A model generated the notes under the pieces. It was not told the origin of the DNA and searched no databases. It saw only the letters and a program-made list of their open reading frames with translations. Both the position numbers and the translations under genes were made by a program. From Oscheius dolichura (Eukaryota > Nematoda > Chromadorea > Rhabditida > Rhabditidae), in the NCBI GenBank assembly GCA_932521035.1, contig OW051497.1, forward strand, positions 12,524,001 to 12,588,000: a stretch of DNA of 64,000 nucleotides, in the 5' to 3' direction. Positions 49,819-59,934 of the stretch are shown one piece after another. Each line of letters starts with the position of its first letter. Position 1 is the first letter of the stretch.

Positions 49819-51435
49819 TGTTTTTCTCTAAAAAAGCAGCTTGGCAGTGAAAATGGAAAGATGTAAAACACGTGTAACCTGAAAGTCTCAATAGCGAACT
49901 GTAGAAGTAAATAATTAAAGAAACTCTTTAGCACCACTCCAATAGAACCATACAGGCCAAAAAAATGCTTGTAAAAATGAATATCCGAGTACGCATGCTA
50001 GTATGAGGCAGCATTGCGGGAAAGTGCGGTTTACACAGTGGATGCGGAAAGACGAGACATTTCCTCGGCTTGTCTCATTTTCTAATATCCGCTTGTTACA
50101 CTTACTCCTTTTCATTTTATTGTCTGTTAAAAAGAGACAGACTAATTGCCTATATGTTTTCGTTAAATGAGATTCGTGCTCCTGCAGAGTTCCTTTGATG
50201 CAAGAAAAAACACAGAAGAAACCCCGTGAAACGAAATTAAACGTAATTTCGCCCAGGGACCTCGGCTCGGGTGCACTGGTCCTGTGGCGACTGCACCCAC
50301 AAGCGTCCTTTGGTCTTTGGCGCGCGTTTGAATTTTGAACGCGCTGCGTTTTTGGTCGGTTTTCTTATTTTCCTAATGGGTTTTTGATGTCATTTATAGT
50401 AATTGGCCATAGCAAATTGTTGTTTTATTAAAATCAAGTGGAAAAAATGATAAAACGCATAGATCAGGAATGCATTTTCCCGGGTTTTCTCAAAGCCCGC
50501 AAAAATCTACAGTCTGCACCCGAGGTCCCTGGGGGTTCCTTTAACGGATTTGAGAATCACATACTTTGAAAAAATGATTGGGTAATGTTCTACATACTGG
50601 AAACATATGCTTATCGCTACACTGCTCGACCCGGTTTATTGATTATGGCTGTGGCACAGCCCAAACCAAATGGAGCTATGAGTTTATCAAAACCACTTGG
50701 CTGCTTTTCAGGGAGTACCGCTGGTCTGTCTCGGAAACGCAGAAGAATATCGGGTAGCAATACTCCTGAGATCGTAAACTAGCGCTCACAAGGGAAATGG
50801 CTTAACTGCGATACCATTGGACTACTAGTATCTAAGGCACCCCGGAAGAGAAATCTCCCGCATTTACGGCTTGCAGTGCTAAGGAAAGCTGGAAACAAAC
50901 CGGAAACACTAGAAATCACTACCCTAAAAAGAGAAACTCAAGGAAACCTTGTGGTTTGGCAGGAATATACAAAAAGAGGGCGATAATGGAAGAATAGAAC
51001 CACTGCACTTTTTAAAGAAAACGGTTGATTAAAACGAAGCGCTTTGCTTTAGTCATTCCTTTTTGGAGGTGGACACCTTCCGCCTCCTACTTCAATGATA
51101 TCTGTCTACGCTCTCCCGTCGCGTTCAAGTGACTGAAACAAAATACCCATGATTATGGGCGACTGAAATAGATTCACATTTCAAAGGACAGTTTTGTGCA
51201 CAATTATATCTTCCAAGGATCGTCGTTTCGACTCTTTTTAGGATAGTGATTTTCCTCTTTTTGTCAATTCGTTTACGAATTTTTATGGGAATTTCGTGAC
51301 AAAAAGAGACTTTTTGGGGCTAAAAGGGTAGTTTCCCTCCAACGCAGGGTCCCACCACGAACGGTTCCTGCAGCGAAAAACAATTCAAAAATATTTTGGA
51401 AGTTTCCAGGACCTCAAAACAGAAAAGCAAAAAGA
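49819..51435. other. Gene-poor region before the transposon cluster
   Basis: Upstream of the K2P channel. No splice-linked frame or motif found; plus-strand open frames (50,585-50,782) lack context. Confidence 0.4.
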
Positions 51436-51509
51436 GTTACCCCCGGTGGGGATCGAACCCCCAACCTCTCGAATGATAATACCGACCTCTTAGCCACTAC
51501 ATCACGTAA
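51436..51509 (-). tRNA. tRNA-like sequence, probably a tRNA pseudogene or tRNA-derived SINE head
   Basis: On the minus strand it has a good Pol III A box (TGGCTAAGAGG) and a perfect B box (GGTTCGATCC), ~74 nt in total with correct box spacing. The 5' and 3' ends pair for only four bases (TTAC with GTAA) before G-G clashes, and the anticodon stem is also imperfect. It is therefore unlikely to be a working tRNA. Confidence 0.45.
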
Positions 51510-51736
51510 ATCGGACGCACGCCGCACGGCGCACGGCGGACGGCGGACATTTTGCAAAACTTGTTGTGCTCGTCCTATTCTACGGGCTACATCTCTGAAA
51601 TTTTGGGGATAGGGGTAATCGACTACCCTCGAAATTATGGGCAAAAAAAGATTTTCACAAAACCTCAACTGAAAAGCTGTGCGCGTCAAAAAAAAGTTAC
51701 CTTCCCGGAGCAGGCACTACCCCGAGACTCCGTATC

Positions 51737-51756
51737 CTTAGTTCCGCGGAACTAAG
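51737..51756. repeat. Perfect 20-bp palindrome
   Basis: CTTAGTTCCGCGGAACTAAG reads identically on both strands. It lies 141 bp outside the 3' end of the truncated MULE remnant and contains the GTTCC/GGAAC pairing also seen in the terminal repeats of the 6.7-kb MULE. Confidence 0.8.
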
Positions 51757-51896
51757 TAACAGTTCACTCTTTCAGCGCTGAACTGAGTAGTAATAAATAA
51801 TATTGCATATATAGAGTAAAACGATGTATTCGGAAACATAAATAAGAATAAAACGATGTTTTAGAAACATAAATTAAAAAAATAGGGGAAATTATA

Positions 51897-52480
51897 TTGA
51901 TCTCCTGCTGATATACGGCTGAAGAGATTCCAAATACTTGTGGACGGCTTGCGTGGTGACTGCCTGCTGTTTAATCAAGCCGGGAAACTCTTCCATTATT
52001 CTTTTGACCTCTTCTCTCCGCTCACGAAATTTTGCTTCAATCTTTCTCTCGTTCTGTAAACTATTCCGTTTCCAAACAAGCTGTGCTTACTCTTTTAATC
52101 TCATAGTACTTGGTCAATTGAAAAGCTTTGAGACTCTCGAGAAGCTTTGATAGCAAAGGACGACCACCCTTTAATCGTCGTTTAATTTCTCTAAAAAAGC
52201 TCACAGAGTTGAGAGAAAGCTAACGAATGAAATATATTGGCGACATTGGAGGTACGGTGTTCCAGGTCTAGGAAATGGCGCCAGATATCCTTGAACGGCC
52301 CTCGTAGCCATGTATTTTCGAAATACTGGGAAAACTCTGCGCAGGCATCGAATGTTTCGTGGTCAGCTGCGACTGGTAAGTCAAGAAGCTCTGCTTCATG
52401 TGTGGCGATTAACCTTTGGAAGACACGGGGATGCTTTGAGACGACTCAGCCATAATTTTACTTCATCATAAGTGCCAGCC
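51897..52480 (-). pseudogene. MULE transposase remnant A (C-terminal part)
   Basis: Minus-strand exons match the C-terminal third of the two other MULE transposases here. They contain a YFENTWLRGPFKDIWRHF segment and then EHRTSNVANIFHS (compare EHRTTNMAEAFHS in copy B and NRTTNLAENYHR in copy C). A GGRPLLSKLLESLKAFQLTKYY exon follows (compare VLEILQETQLLRYYD). The terminal exon is ERKIEAKFRERREEVKRI to ISRRSI with TAA at 51897. The DDE core with its catalytic aspartates is missing. Upstream sequence (its 5' side) runs into a poly-C tract and then the minisatellite. Confidence 0.7.
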
Positions 52481-52690
52481 ATACTAGCTAACTCTGATGG
52501 CACCTCTTTCAAAATCGGTAACAAATTTCAATTGAGACAAATCCACAGATACTGCTTCGAGTAATCCACGAAGTGGAACAAACATTTGCAGATAGGAGGG
52601 GAAGGTATTCTTATTGCAAACTTGAAGAAGAAACGCCTCCCCCCCCCCCCCCTCAGGGCGGATCGAGGACCATATTCTTCTAGTGACCTG

Positions 52691-53587
52691 ACCAGCTAAA
52701 AACGGAATGCTCTTTTTGAAGCCACCAGCTAAAAACGGAATGCTCTTTCGTGTCCACCAGCTAAAAACGGAATGCTCTTTTTGAAGCCACCAGCTAAAAA
52801 CGGAATGCTCTTTCGTGTCCACCAGCTAAAAACGGAATGCTCTTTTTGAAGCCACCAGCTAAAAACGGAATGCTCCTTTTTGTCCACCAGCTGTAAACGG
52901 AATGCTCTTTTTGAAGCCACCAGCTAAAAACGGAATGCTCTTTTTGAAGCCACCAGCTAAAAACGGAATGCTCTTTTTGAAGCCACCAGCTAAAAACGGA
53001 ATGCTCTTTCGTGTCCACCAGCTAAAAACGGAATGCTCTTTTTGAAGCCACCAGCTAAAAACGGAATGCTCCTTCGTGTCCACCAGCTAAAAACGGAATG
53101 CTCCTTCGTGTCCACCAGCTAAAAACGGAATGCTCCTTCGTGTCCACCAGCTAAAAACGGAATGCTCCTTCGTGTCCACCAGCTAAAAACGGAATGCTTA
53201 TTTTGAAGCCACCAGCTAAAAACGGAATGCTCTTTTTGAAGCCACCAGCTAAAAACGGAATGCTCTTTTTGAAGCCACCAGCTAAAAACGGAATGCTCCT
53301 TCGTGTCCACCAGCTAAAAACGGAATGCTCCTTCGTGTCCACCAGCTAAAAACGGAATGCTCTTTTTGAAGCCACCAGCTAAAAACGGAATGCTCCTTCG
53401 TGTCCACCAGCTAAAAACGGAATGCTCCTTCGTGTCCACCAGCTAAAAACGGAATGCTCCTTCGTGTCCACCAGCTAAAAACGGAATGCTCCTTCGCGTC
53501 CACCAGCTAAAAACGGAATGCTCCTTCGTGTCCACCAGCTAAAAACGGAATGCTCCTTCGTGTCCACCAGCTAAAAACGGAATGCTC
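52691..53587. repeat. Minisatellite of 32/33-bp units (about 27 copies), putative iterated terminal repeat of MULE A
   Basis: Head-to-tail copies of a unit containing CAGCTAAAAACGGAATGCTC. They come as two subtypes, one with CTTTTTGAAGCCAC (33 bp) and one with CTTCGTGTCCAC (32 bp). The left part alternates the subtypes; the right part is mostly the 32-bp type. The array stops exactly where the retrotransposon frame resumes (AAGGAGATGG at 53588). Confidence 0.9.
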
Positions 53588-53790
53588 AAGGAGATGGAGG
53601 AGGCCACGGCGGCCATCGTAAACAGCAATCTGGAGCCACGCGTCAAGCTGAATGCCATTGCCATCTTCGTACTGCCCAAAATCCATTACCTCCTACAACA
53701 CGGGAACCCCTGCTCGAATGACGTGAAAGCCATCTCCTCCCAGATGACGAGAGCCATCCGAACCTGTGTCTGTCTCACCCCCCTGGGCGC
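53588..53790 (+). mobile_element. R2-clade-like non-LTR retrotransposon, fragment 1 (reverse-transcriptase C-terminal part)
   Basis: Open frame reading KEMEEATAAIVNSNLEP, then KLNAIAIFVLPKIHYLLQHG and MTRAIRTCVCLTPLG. The 'LPKIHYLLQHG' type segment lies after the catalytic domain in R2/NeSL-like reverse transcriptases. GC-rich codon use differs from the host genes. The frame is cut at 53790 by MULE B. Confidence 0.75.
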
Positions 53791-53898
53791 GCGGAAATAA
53801 GTTCTCACTTCTCTGACGGCGCGGAAATAAGTTCTCACTTCTCTGACGGCGCGGAAATAAGTTCTCACTTCTCTGACGGCGCGGAAATAAGTTCTCAC
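53791..53898. repeat. Left terminal repeat array of MULE B
   Basis: A 30-bp unit (GCGGAAATAAGTTCTCACTT...) repeated 3.6 times. The outermost 22 bp are the exact reverse complement of 56379-56400 at the other end of the element. Confidence 0.85.
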
Positions 53899-54260
53899 CC
53901 CCTTTTTTCTGTTCCGCGTCCCTTTCAACCTTCTTCTGGGTTCGGAACACCTTTTCAGATTCTACCCTTACTCCCGATGCAGAGGGCCTCTTACCATGTC
54001 TTATCTCATCCCTCATCGATTCCATTCCCAACTAAGGATGACAAAATCATGTTATTTTCCTGTCAGTTTTCTGGTCGATGGTAAGTTAAACCATATTCGG
54101 TCGATATTCCTGTAAATGGTTGGTCGAACAGCGTCGTGGCATTATTCTGGCAGAAAATCGCTTTCATTTTGTTCTATTCTCTCTTGGGAGAACGTTGTCT
54201 TTTATTTATTATTATCTGTTGTCTTAGAAATAGTTACAAGCCTTTTCAGCACTGCATAAC

Positions 54261-56301
54261 ATGGATATCATGGATATTGGAAAAAAGAATGATCCGGAGA
54301 ACACTCTTGGATTTGATTTCTTTACCTTCGATTGTTCTCCAGCGCCGCCAACAGTTTCTTCTCCTTCTCTGGTGCCGTCCACAGGTTCTTCTCCTTCTCT
54401 GGTGGCGTCAACAGTTTCTTCTCCTTCTACCCGCCCTCGAGTTGATCCTGGCCCACCTTATGCGGTACAAATGTTAAAGGCACAAGCTAAAAAAGAGGTT
54501 CATCCGATCTTCGTTCACAGGTTAGTTTACCATATCAAACTACCCTCCCATTTTTAGACTTGTTTCTGAACCTGCGATGTGCTATGAATTTATTTTTAAA
54601 AGGCATTTAAAATCTGAAGAGACCGACAGTTATTTTTGTTGTAGTTGCCATAAGCAACATAAGGTAACACTGAAACTCACGGTAAGTGTCGTCCACCCAC
54701 TTATACCTCCTTTTCTTCAGGTTCGCAATGGGCATGCAGCCGAGCATCCCGAATCTCTTCCTCATGTGTGTTCGGCTGTTTCCTTTGCCGAAAGCCAGGC
54801 CGAAAGAAAATTTTACGAAATCACAGATGGTTTACGGAAATCAACTGATGCGGTTAAACCTCTCCCGGCTTATAGAAAACTCCTTACGTCCATTACAGAA
54901 GACGTTACGCTGAGTAAGTGTCAAGCCAGTTCTTAGAAAACATAGTTTAGCCTCGGAAGAAAAGGTTTCAATGGGGTCAAGTTTGGGAGACTACCGTTCT
55001 AAAAGAAGAGCTCTTAGCAAAGCAGTGAATTTCGGCAGTAGTCAGCCGGGCGTATATGACATAGAGGTAATTGTCTCTCGATTAAATTTAAGATTTACTC
55101 TAGAGGAAATATCAAGTCAGTTTAATCCCTAACGACGAGGAAGAACATTTTGTGCACACGATTTCTGGTGAAATGGTCATGTGTTATACGAAGAGCCTCA
55201 TACAACTAGCTGTTTCAGTGGGTTGGTTGCCATTTTACCTTTCCATAACAAACAAATCATAGGTATTTCACACATTCTTGCGGATGGATGCCCACACCAG
55301 CACAATTCGGAAAGAATGGCCAACTTCATTCTGTTCACGGAATGACCGCCGCAGGCGCTGCTGTACCACTTATTCATTGTTTCCTCACTAAAAAGACGAA
55401 GGAAATGTACAAAATTGTCTTTGAAACTTTGGCACAGCTTCTCCGGGACTTCAATGCCATGACTGATCAGATAATTTTTGTTGTCGATTTTGAAATGGCC
55501 GCCATTAAGGCATTACAGGAGGTAATTCCAGAGAAAATTAGAATCGAAGACATTTTCAGATATTCCCAACATCGTCTGTTCAAGGGTGCTCTTTTCATTA
55601 CAGTATGGCCATTAACAGACGGGCAAAGAAAGAAGGAATTGTTGCTCTTAGCTCCCAATATCCAGAGATAAAGACGTGGTACAATAGGGTATTAGCACTG
55701 GCGTTCTTACCTAAGGTATGCTGTGGCTTTTTTTTATTTTTAAAGATTCAGCTAGGATCTCCTACCGTTCTGCCCCGTTCTGGTGAATCCTGTGGGAAAA
55801 AATCACAAAGGCCGCAATGCATGCAGAACGTTTTTGGAATACTTCAACAGCGTCTGGATGAAAACGTTTTTTGGGCTTTGGAGTAAATATCATCAAGAGG
55901 AGCATCGCACAACCAATATGGCCGAGGCTTTCCACTCGTATGTTGTCCTACCTTAATTCCTATTGTATCCTTTTGTGTAGGAGTATCCAAAAAGAGCTGC
56001 GAAAGCACGGGAAGAACCCTCCTATTACTGCTGTATTAGAAATCCTCCAAGAAACTCAATTATTGCGGTATTATGACCTGATGAGATGCCAGCGAGTAAG
56101 ACATTTTACAATTAAAAGCTATTCAAAATATAGGGGACATTTACCAGAAAACTTCGACCAGAAGATCAACAGCGCCGCGACATTATTGCGCAAGAAATGA
56201 AGAAGTTCGACAATGACAGAAAATCCATCGATTTCCAGGATGATCACCTCTTCAATTTTCTAGATCGTATCAGTCTATTTCTTTCTCGGAAATGCTTTTA
56301 A
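54261..56301 (+). CDS. MULE B transposase, probably frameshifted
   Basis: Start 54261; N-terminal Ser/Pro repeats (VSSPSLV three times). A FLYWCH-like zinc-finger segment follows: CYEFIFKRHLKSEE, YFCCSCHKQHK, LPHVC. The MULE DDE region has ADGC, then GQLHSVHGMTAAGAAVPLI and FVVDFEMAAIKALQEVIPE (second catalytic Asp in VDFE). EYFNSVWMKTFFGLW and EHRTTNMAEAFHS come next, and the C-terminus ends DRISLFLSRKCF with TAA at 56299-56301. AATAAA is at 56333-56338. Short introns occur as in host genes. Between the ADGC codons and the GKNGQL segment (about 55285-55310) the frame shifts by one base relative to copy C, so this copy is probably inactive. Confidence 0.75.
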
Positions 56302-56378
56302 TTGATATTGCTTGTTTTACTATGCTAACCTCAATAAACTTATTTTTACAAAAACCCCTACATACCCGTCCTGAGAAC

Positions 56379-56400
56379 AGAAGTGAGAACTTATTTCCGC
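56379..56400. repeat. Right terminal inverted repeat of MULE B
   Basis: A single 22-bp copy, AGAAGTGAGAACTTATTTCC plus GC, the exact reverse complement of 53791-53812. Unlike the left end it is not iterated. Confidence 0.85.
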
Positions 56401-56490
56401 GAGGGGCGCTTTACCATGATCATGGACCTGATGAGAATCTATGCCTTCTCCACCTTTATGTGTAACCTCTGGTCCACAGACAAGTTATTG
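56401..56490 (+). mobile_element. R2-clade-like retrotransposon, fragment 2
   Basis: Reads GRFTMIMDLMRIYAFSTF then NLWSTDKLL in one frame. The piece lies between the right end of MULE B and the left end of MULE C. Its last ten bases (56481-56490) are the left copy of the CAAGTTATTG duplication. Confidence 0.7.
56481..56490. repeat. Left target-site duplication of MULE C
   Basis: CAAGTTATTG, identical to 63210-63219. Ten base pairs is within the usual 8-11 bp range for Mutator-like elements. Confidence 0.85.
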
Positions 56491-56660
56491 TTTTGTCAAA
56501 ACAAAGTTCCGGTAACCCAAAACAAAGTTCCGGGTTTCCAAAACAAAGTTCCGGGTTTCCAAAACAAAGTTCCGGTAACCCAAAACAAAGTTCCGGGTTT
56601 CCAAAACAAAGTTCCGGGTTTCCAAAACAAAGTTCCGGTAACCCAAAACAAAGTTCCGGC
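56491..56660. repeat. Left terminal array of MULE C
   Basis: About eight tandem copies of a ~21-bp unit AACAAAGTTCCGG followed by either TAACCCAA or GTTTCCAA. Confidence 0.88.
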
Positions 56661-56728
56661 TACCGTTGTTGACAAAGAACGAACGGTTGGAACAGTCATA
56701 GCCTTTGCTAATTTGTTAGTGGTTATGA

Positions 56729-56729
<1 letters not shown>

Positions 56730-56769
<40 letters not shown>

Positions 56770-56793
56770 CTATATATATATATATATATAGAA
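56730..56793. repeat. (TA)n tract with a short interruption, hairpin-forming
   Basis: A run of alternating TA is interrupted by GTTC, continues as TA and ends in GAAC. The two interrupting tetramers are complementary, so the tract can fold into one long hairpin. Confidence 0.8.
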
Positions 56794-57354
56794 CAACGGA
56801 ACAAATGCTTCAGGAGCATATAATGAGAGAAATACATTTGGTAGGCTGAGGCTACGTAAAACATTGAAAAAAATGTAAGTAATGGAAGCAACGTTTTGGG
56901 GCAGCCAATTTTAGTAATTTTCAGTCGAAAGTGAGATAAATGAAAGCTTGCTGTAAGCAGGAGGGAAGCGATTTGCAGCTAAATTAACTACAACAGCAGA
57001 AACAATTAGAATTTTACCGTTCACTTCGGCTTCTGTGATTTGTACCAGCTGTCGAAGGCCCTGTCATGGTTGTACCAGATAATATGATCGGGGGCAAGTC
57101 ACATCCATTTTGACTGACCTTGATAAAGTGAGTTGTTTGCTTCATTCAAAGTCTCTCCTCAATCTCCCTCTGCGCGTTGACCCGTGCGCGTATATGATAT
57201 GAGCGAGGCAGCAGATGTTGTTCACTTTTGGGCTGCGACTTTCGACAACTTGCCCTCGTCCTCTTATTGATTGAACGCTATTTTCTTTCCTAAAAGTCGT
57301 AATTTTACCTCATTGTTGTGTTTTGCAGTTTTGGCTGAATCATCTGAAGGAAAA

Positions 57355-59919
57355 ATGGGCAATCCTAGCCCGGAAAATGACAATGCTCACCTAGAATCTT
57401 CGGAAAATAATAACTCTCACCTGGAACCTTTGGAAAATAAAATCGTTTACCTGTTAAATACAAATCCTCCGGCGGAAAATGCTTCTGAACAAGATCCAGG
57501 TATATTACCTTTTAACTGATTGAACGTATTTTATTTTTAAGAAGAACAAGAGCGTCTCCGGTTTGAGTCCAAAATGGAGGAGCTACGGAAAAAGCTTCAG
57601 GATTTTGACGTCTCCGAAGAGGAATTGAAGAAATTGGAGGCAGAAGCTAAAGAAAAAAAGGCAAAGAAGAAAGAAAACCAACAGGCGCAGCTGAATGCGG
57701 CTGTTTACGGCTTTGCCCAGGGTATCCAGAAGCCGGCAGGAGGGCAGTCATTTTCTTCATCCCCTCGTCCTTCCCAGTCTTACCAAGGAGTAGCAGTTGG
57801 GCATTGTCAAATTGCAGCGCCACCACCAGATACACCGTTGGTCGTAATACCTCCTGAGCTTCATCATACCCTCACGAAGCTGGCTGACAAATTCAAACAG
57901 CAGGCGGTAGAAGGGCCTTCTATGGCTTTTGATGTGGACTACTTGAAGAATAGGGAAAAGCAGATTAGTGACGCATGCGTAAGTCTTTCTAATTCTCAAA
58001 AAGCCCAGAGGAGGAATTATTGAAACAGATTAAAGCGATAAACAAACAATTAATGAAATTCCGCCTTTGTGGACTTTGAAATTTCAGGCAAACTGGAAGC
58101 CAAAACTCGACGTTGACAGCGATAAGAAGAAGCCAGCAGAAAAGCAGAAAGGAAATGGATTTTTCAACAAGGTGGCAAACATTTTCACAAGGAAGAAAGG
58201 CGGAAAAACAGGTAAGATATCGGATTTTTATATTGATTTTCTTTTTTTAACAGATAAAGAATCTCCTCCGCAGGAAACCCCGGAGAGCCCGTCGTCTCCT
58301 CCACGGGAAATTCCTCCACGAGAGTGTTTCGACAGTCCCCCCTCCTCGGATGTGGAACAGGTATACTTGCTCAAAGTCTTATAACTATATTTTTTCAGGC
58401 AAGGGACACATATATAAGCAGCTGTGAAAATTCCTTCTTAAACAATGAGAGTGAAGCATTGCTTGAAGACACTTTTCGGGATAAACAGCTGGGCCAAACC
58501 TCTATGGATGAAACGATCAAAGGTATTAATTTAATAGGCTGGCGTTATTTTTTTTAGGAACAGCACCTACTCCACTGGCCCCTTCGGAAGAAGTGTCACC
58601 TCTTCAGTTAGCCTCTTCCGAACCGTTTCGTCCCCCTATTGAGACGCCCCATCTCTCTTCGAGTCCTGGCATTCCCGCTAGCCAACTGGTGGAAGAAGCG
58701 AACATTGCTACTCAATACGGCCAAGGACACGATATCAATGATGTTCAAAGGACTCATTTTCAGAGAAACGTAGTGGAGGTAAAATATACATTTTTTTTAA
58801 AGAAAAAATTAATTGCAGCGAGGTAGTGGCAGGAGAAAAGAAGCAGAACATCAGTATGGCGCCATGCACACACCGGTTCAGAAAAGAAAAGATCGTGAGA
58901 TATCTCGTCGGAGAGAAGATTCATCGGATGAGACGATTCTGGCTTCAGTGGGCATAATTTCATCAGAAACACCTTTAGGTATTTGTAAAAATTAACAGCC
59001 GTGAATAACCCATCAGTTATGGTGCCACCGGGTCCTTTTGTAGAAAGGACAGAGTATAGCCAGTCCAGCAATGAATCCAGTCAAGGTATACTGGAATTCG
59101 CGGAACAATCAGGGCTGGAAAGAGTCGCAGTGCGATCACTGGAAAAGAAAATGACAGCTAGGTCGCAATCAGCGCAGCAGAGGAATGGTAAAGTGGCTAG
59201 TAATAATGTTCGCAACCATTCAATTTAGAACCAGAGGAAGAGAAGAATTGGAAAGAAAAAGTTCTGTCTCTCTCAAACAATTACTTTTGCAATGGGATGA
59301 CAAAAGAAACTTGTAAGTTACTGAGCAAAAACAACAAATTATGTATATTTTCAGTTTTGGTGAAGTTCATGGTTGAAGCTGGCACTAAATATGGTGAAAA
59401 AAGTCTAAAGATGTTTACTGATGCCAACAACGCAAGGAGTTTTACTGATCTCTGTTATACTCTATCCGAAGATCATGGTCTAACTTGGACAAATATTCAC
59501 GACCTTTTGGAAGGATTTGTGGCCCGACCAGGTATTCGTTTTTATTACTTTTGAAACATTTGATGTAGCTTATGAGTCAACAACGGTGGTGAACGAAAAT
59601 CAAGTGATATCCCCTCATGGAACTTTTGCTCAACAAAACTACATATTCACTTCACCGGAAGAAACCAAATTAGTAATCCCAGACCTTCCCAGAGCTGAAA
59701 GAACTGAATCCTTTCCCGTCTACCCAAACCCAAGTCAAGAGAGTATTATCGATGATGGTTTGAGCTGGTATCCAGATAGCCCTAGCATCATAAGAGAAGA
59801 GGTATTCGTTGATCACTTTGCTGTCCAAGAAAAATATAGATAAACATTTCTGAATCATCTCAGCCTCATTCTCTGGAAAATTCTAGACAAAATCAACCAC
59901 TTTCCCATAACGGTTCCGA
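57355..59919 (+). CDS. Accessory coding exons of MULE C, unknown protein with module copy 1
   Basis: The ATG at 57355 (MGNPSPENDNAHLES) follows an upstream acceptor (TTTTGCAG). Exons with short introns read in sequence. First a charged coiled-coil stretch (FESKMEELRKKLQDF, LEAEAKEKKAKKKEN), then PPPDTPLVVIPPELHHTL, a Lys-rich NKVANIFTRKKGG, and Pro/Ser/Glu-rich exons. Next is the module SQLVEEANIATQYGQ, DVQRTHFQ, GAMHTPVQKRK. After that come KFMVEAGTKYGEKSLKMFTD and LTWTNIHDLLEGFV, then a frame ending at a TGA (59917-59919). No known domain recognised. It lies wholly inside the transposon ends. Exon linkage is partly phase-checked, and the last exon may instead continue into the next coding block. 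Confidence 0.55.
58650..58920 (+). repeat. Duplicated protein module, copy 1
   Basis: Encodes SQLVEEANIATQYGQ, DVQRTHFQRN and, after a 40-nt intron (58779-58818), GAMHTPVQKRKDRE. It matches copy 2 at 60010-60235 in residue order and in intron position and length. Confidence 0.8.
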
Positions 59920-59934
59920 AGGCCTCCTGTGACA

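Larger units (their letters stand above)
53791..56400 (+). mobile_element. MULE B, 2.6-kb Mutator-like element with terminal inverted repeats
   Basis: Bounded by 22-bp perfect terminal inverted repeats (53791-53812 and 56379-56400). It contains one transposase gene on the plus strand and sits inside the retrotransposon frame. The target-site duplication is not clean. Left flank ends CTGGGCGC and right flank begins GAGGGGCGC, and only a 2-4 bp CG-type repeat fits. Confidence 0.75.

Noticed and set aside
52729..53342. Repetitive proteins with HSVFSWW / IPFLAGG units
   Set aside because: Translations of the minisatellite in several frames; open only because the unit lacks stops, with no start context or splice support.
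52691..53587. CRISPR-like array of ~32-bp repeats
   Set aside because: The repeats are contiguous with no unique spacers, the unit varies in length, and the sequence is eukaryotic; it is a minisatellite.
53686..54031. Repetitive minus-strand frames with RTYFRAVREV / NLFPRRQRSE units
   Set aside because: Translation of the 30-bp left terminal repeat of MULE B.
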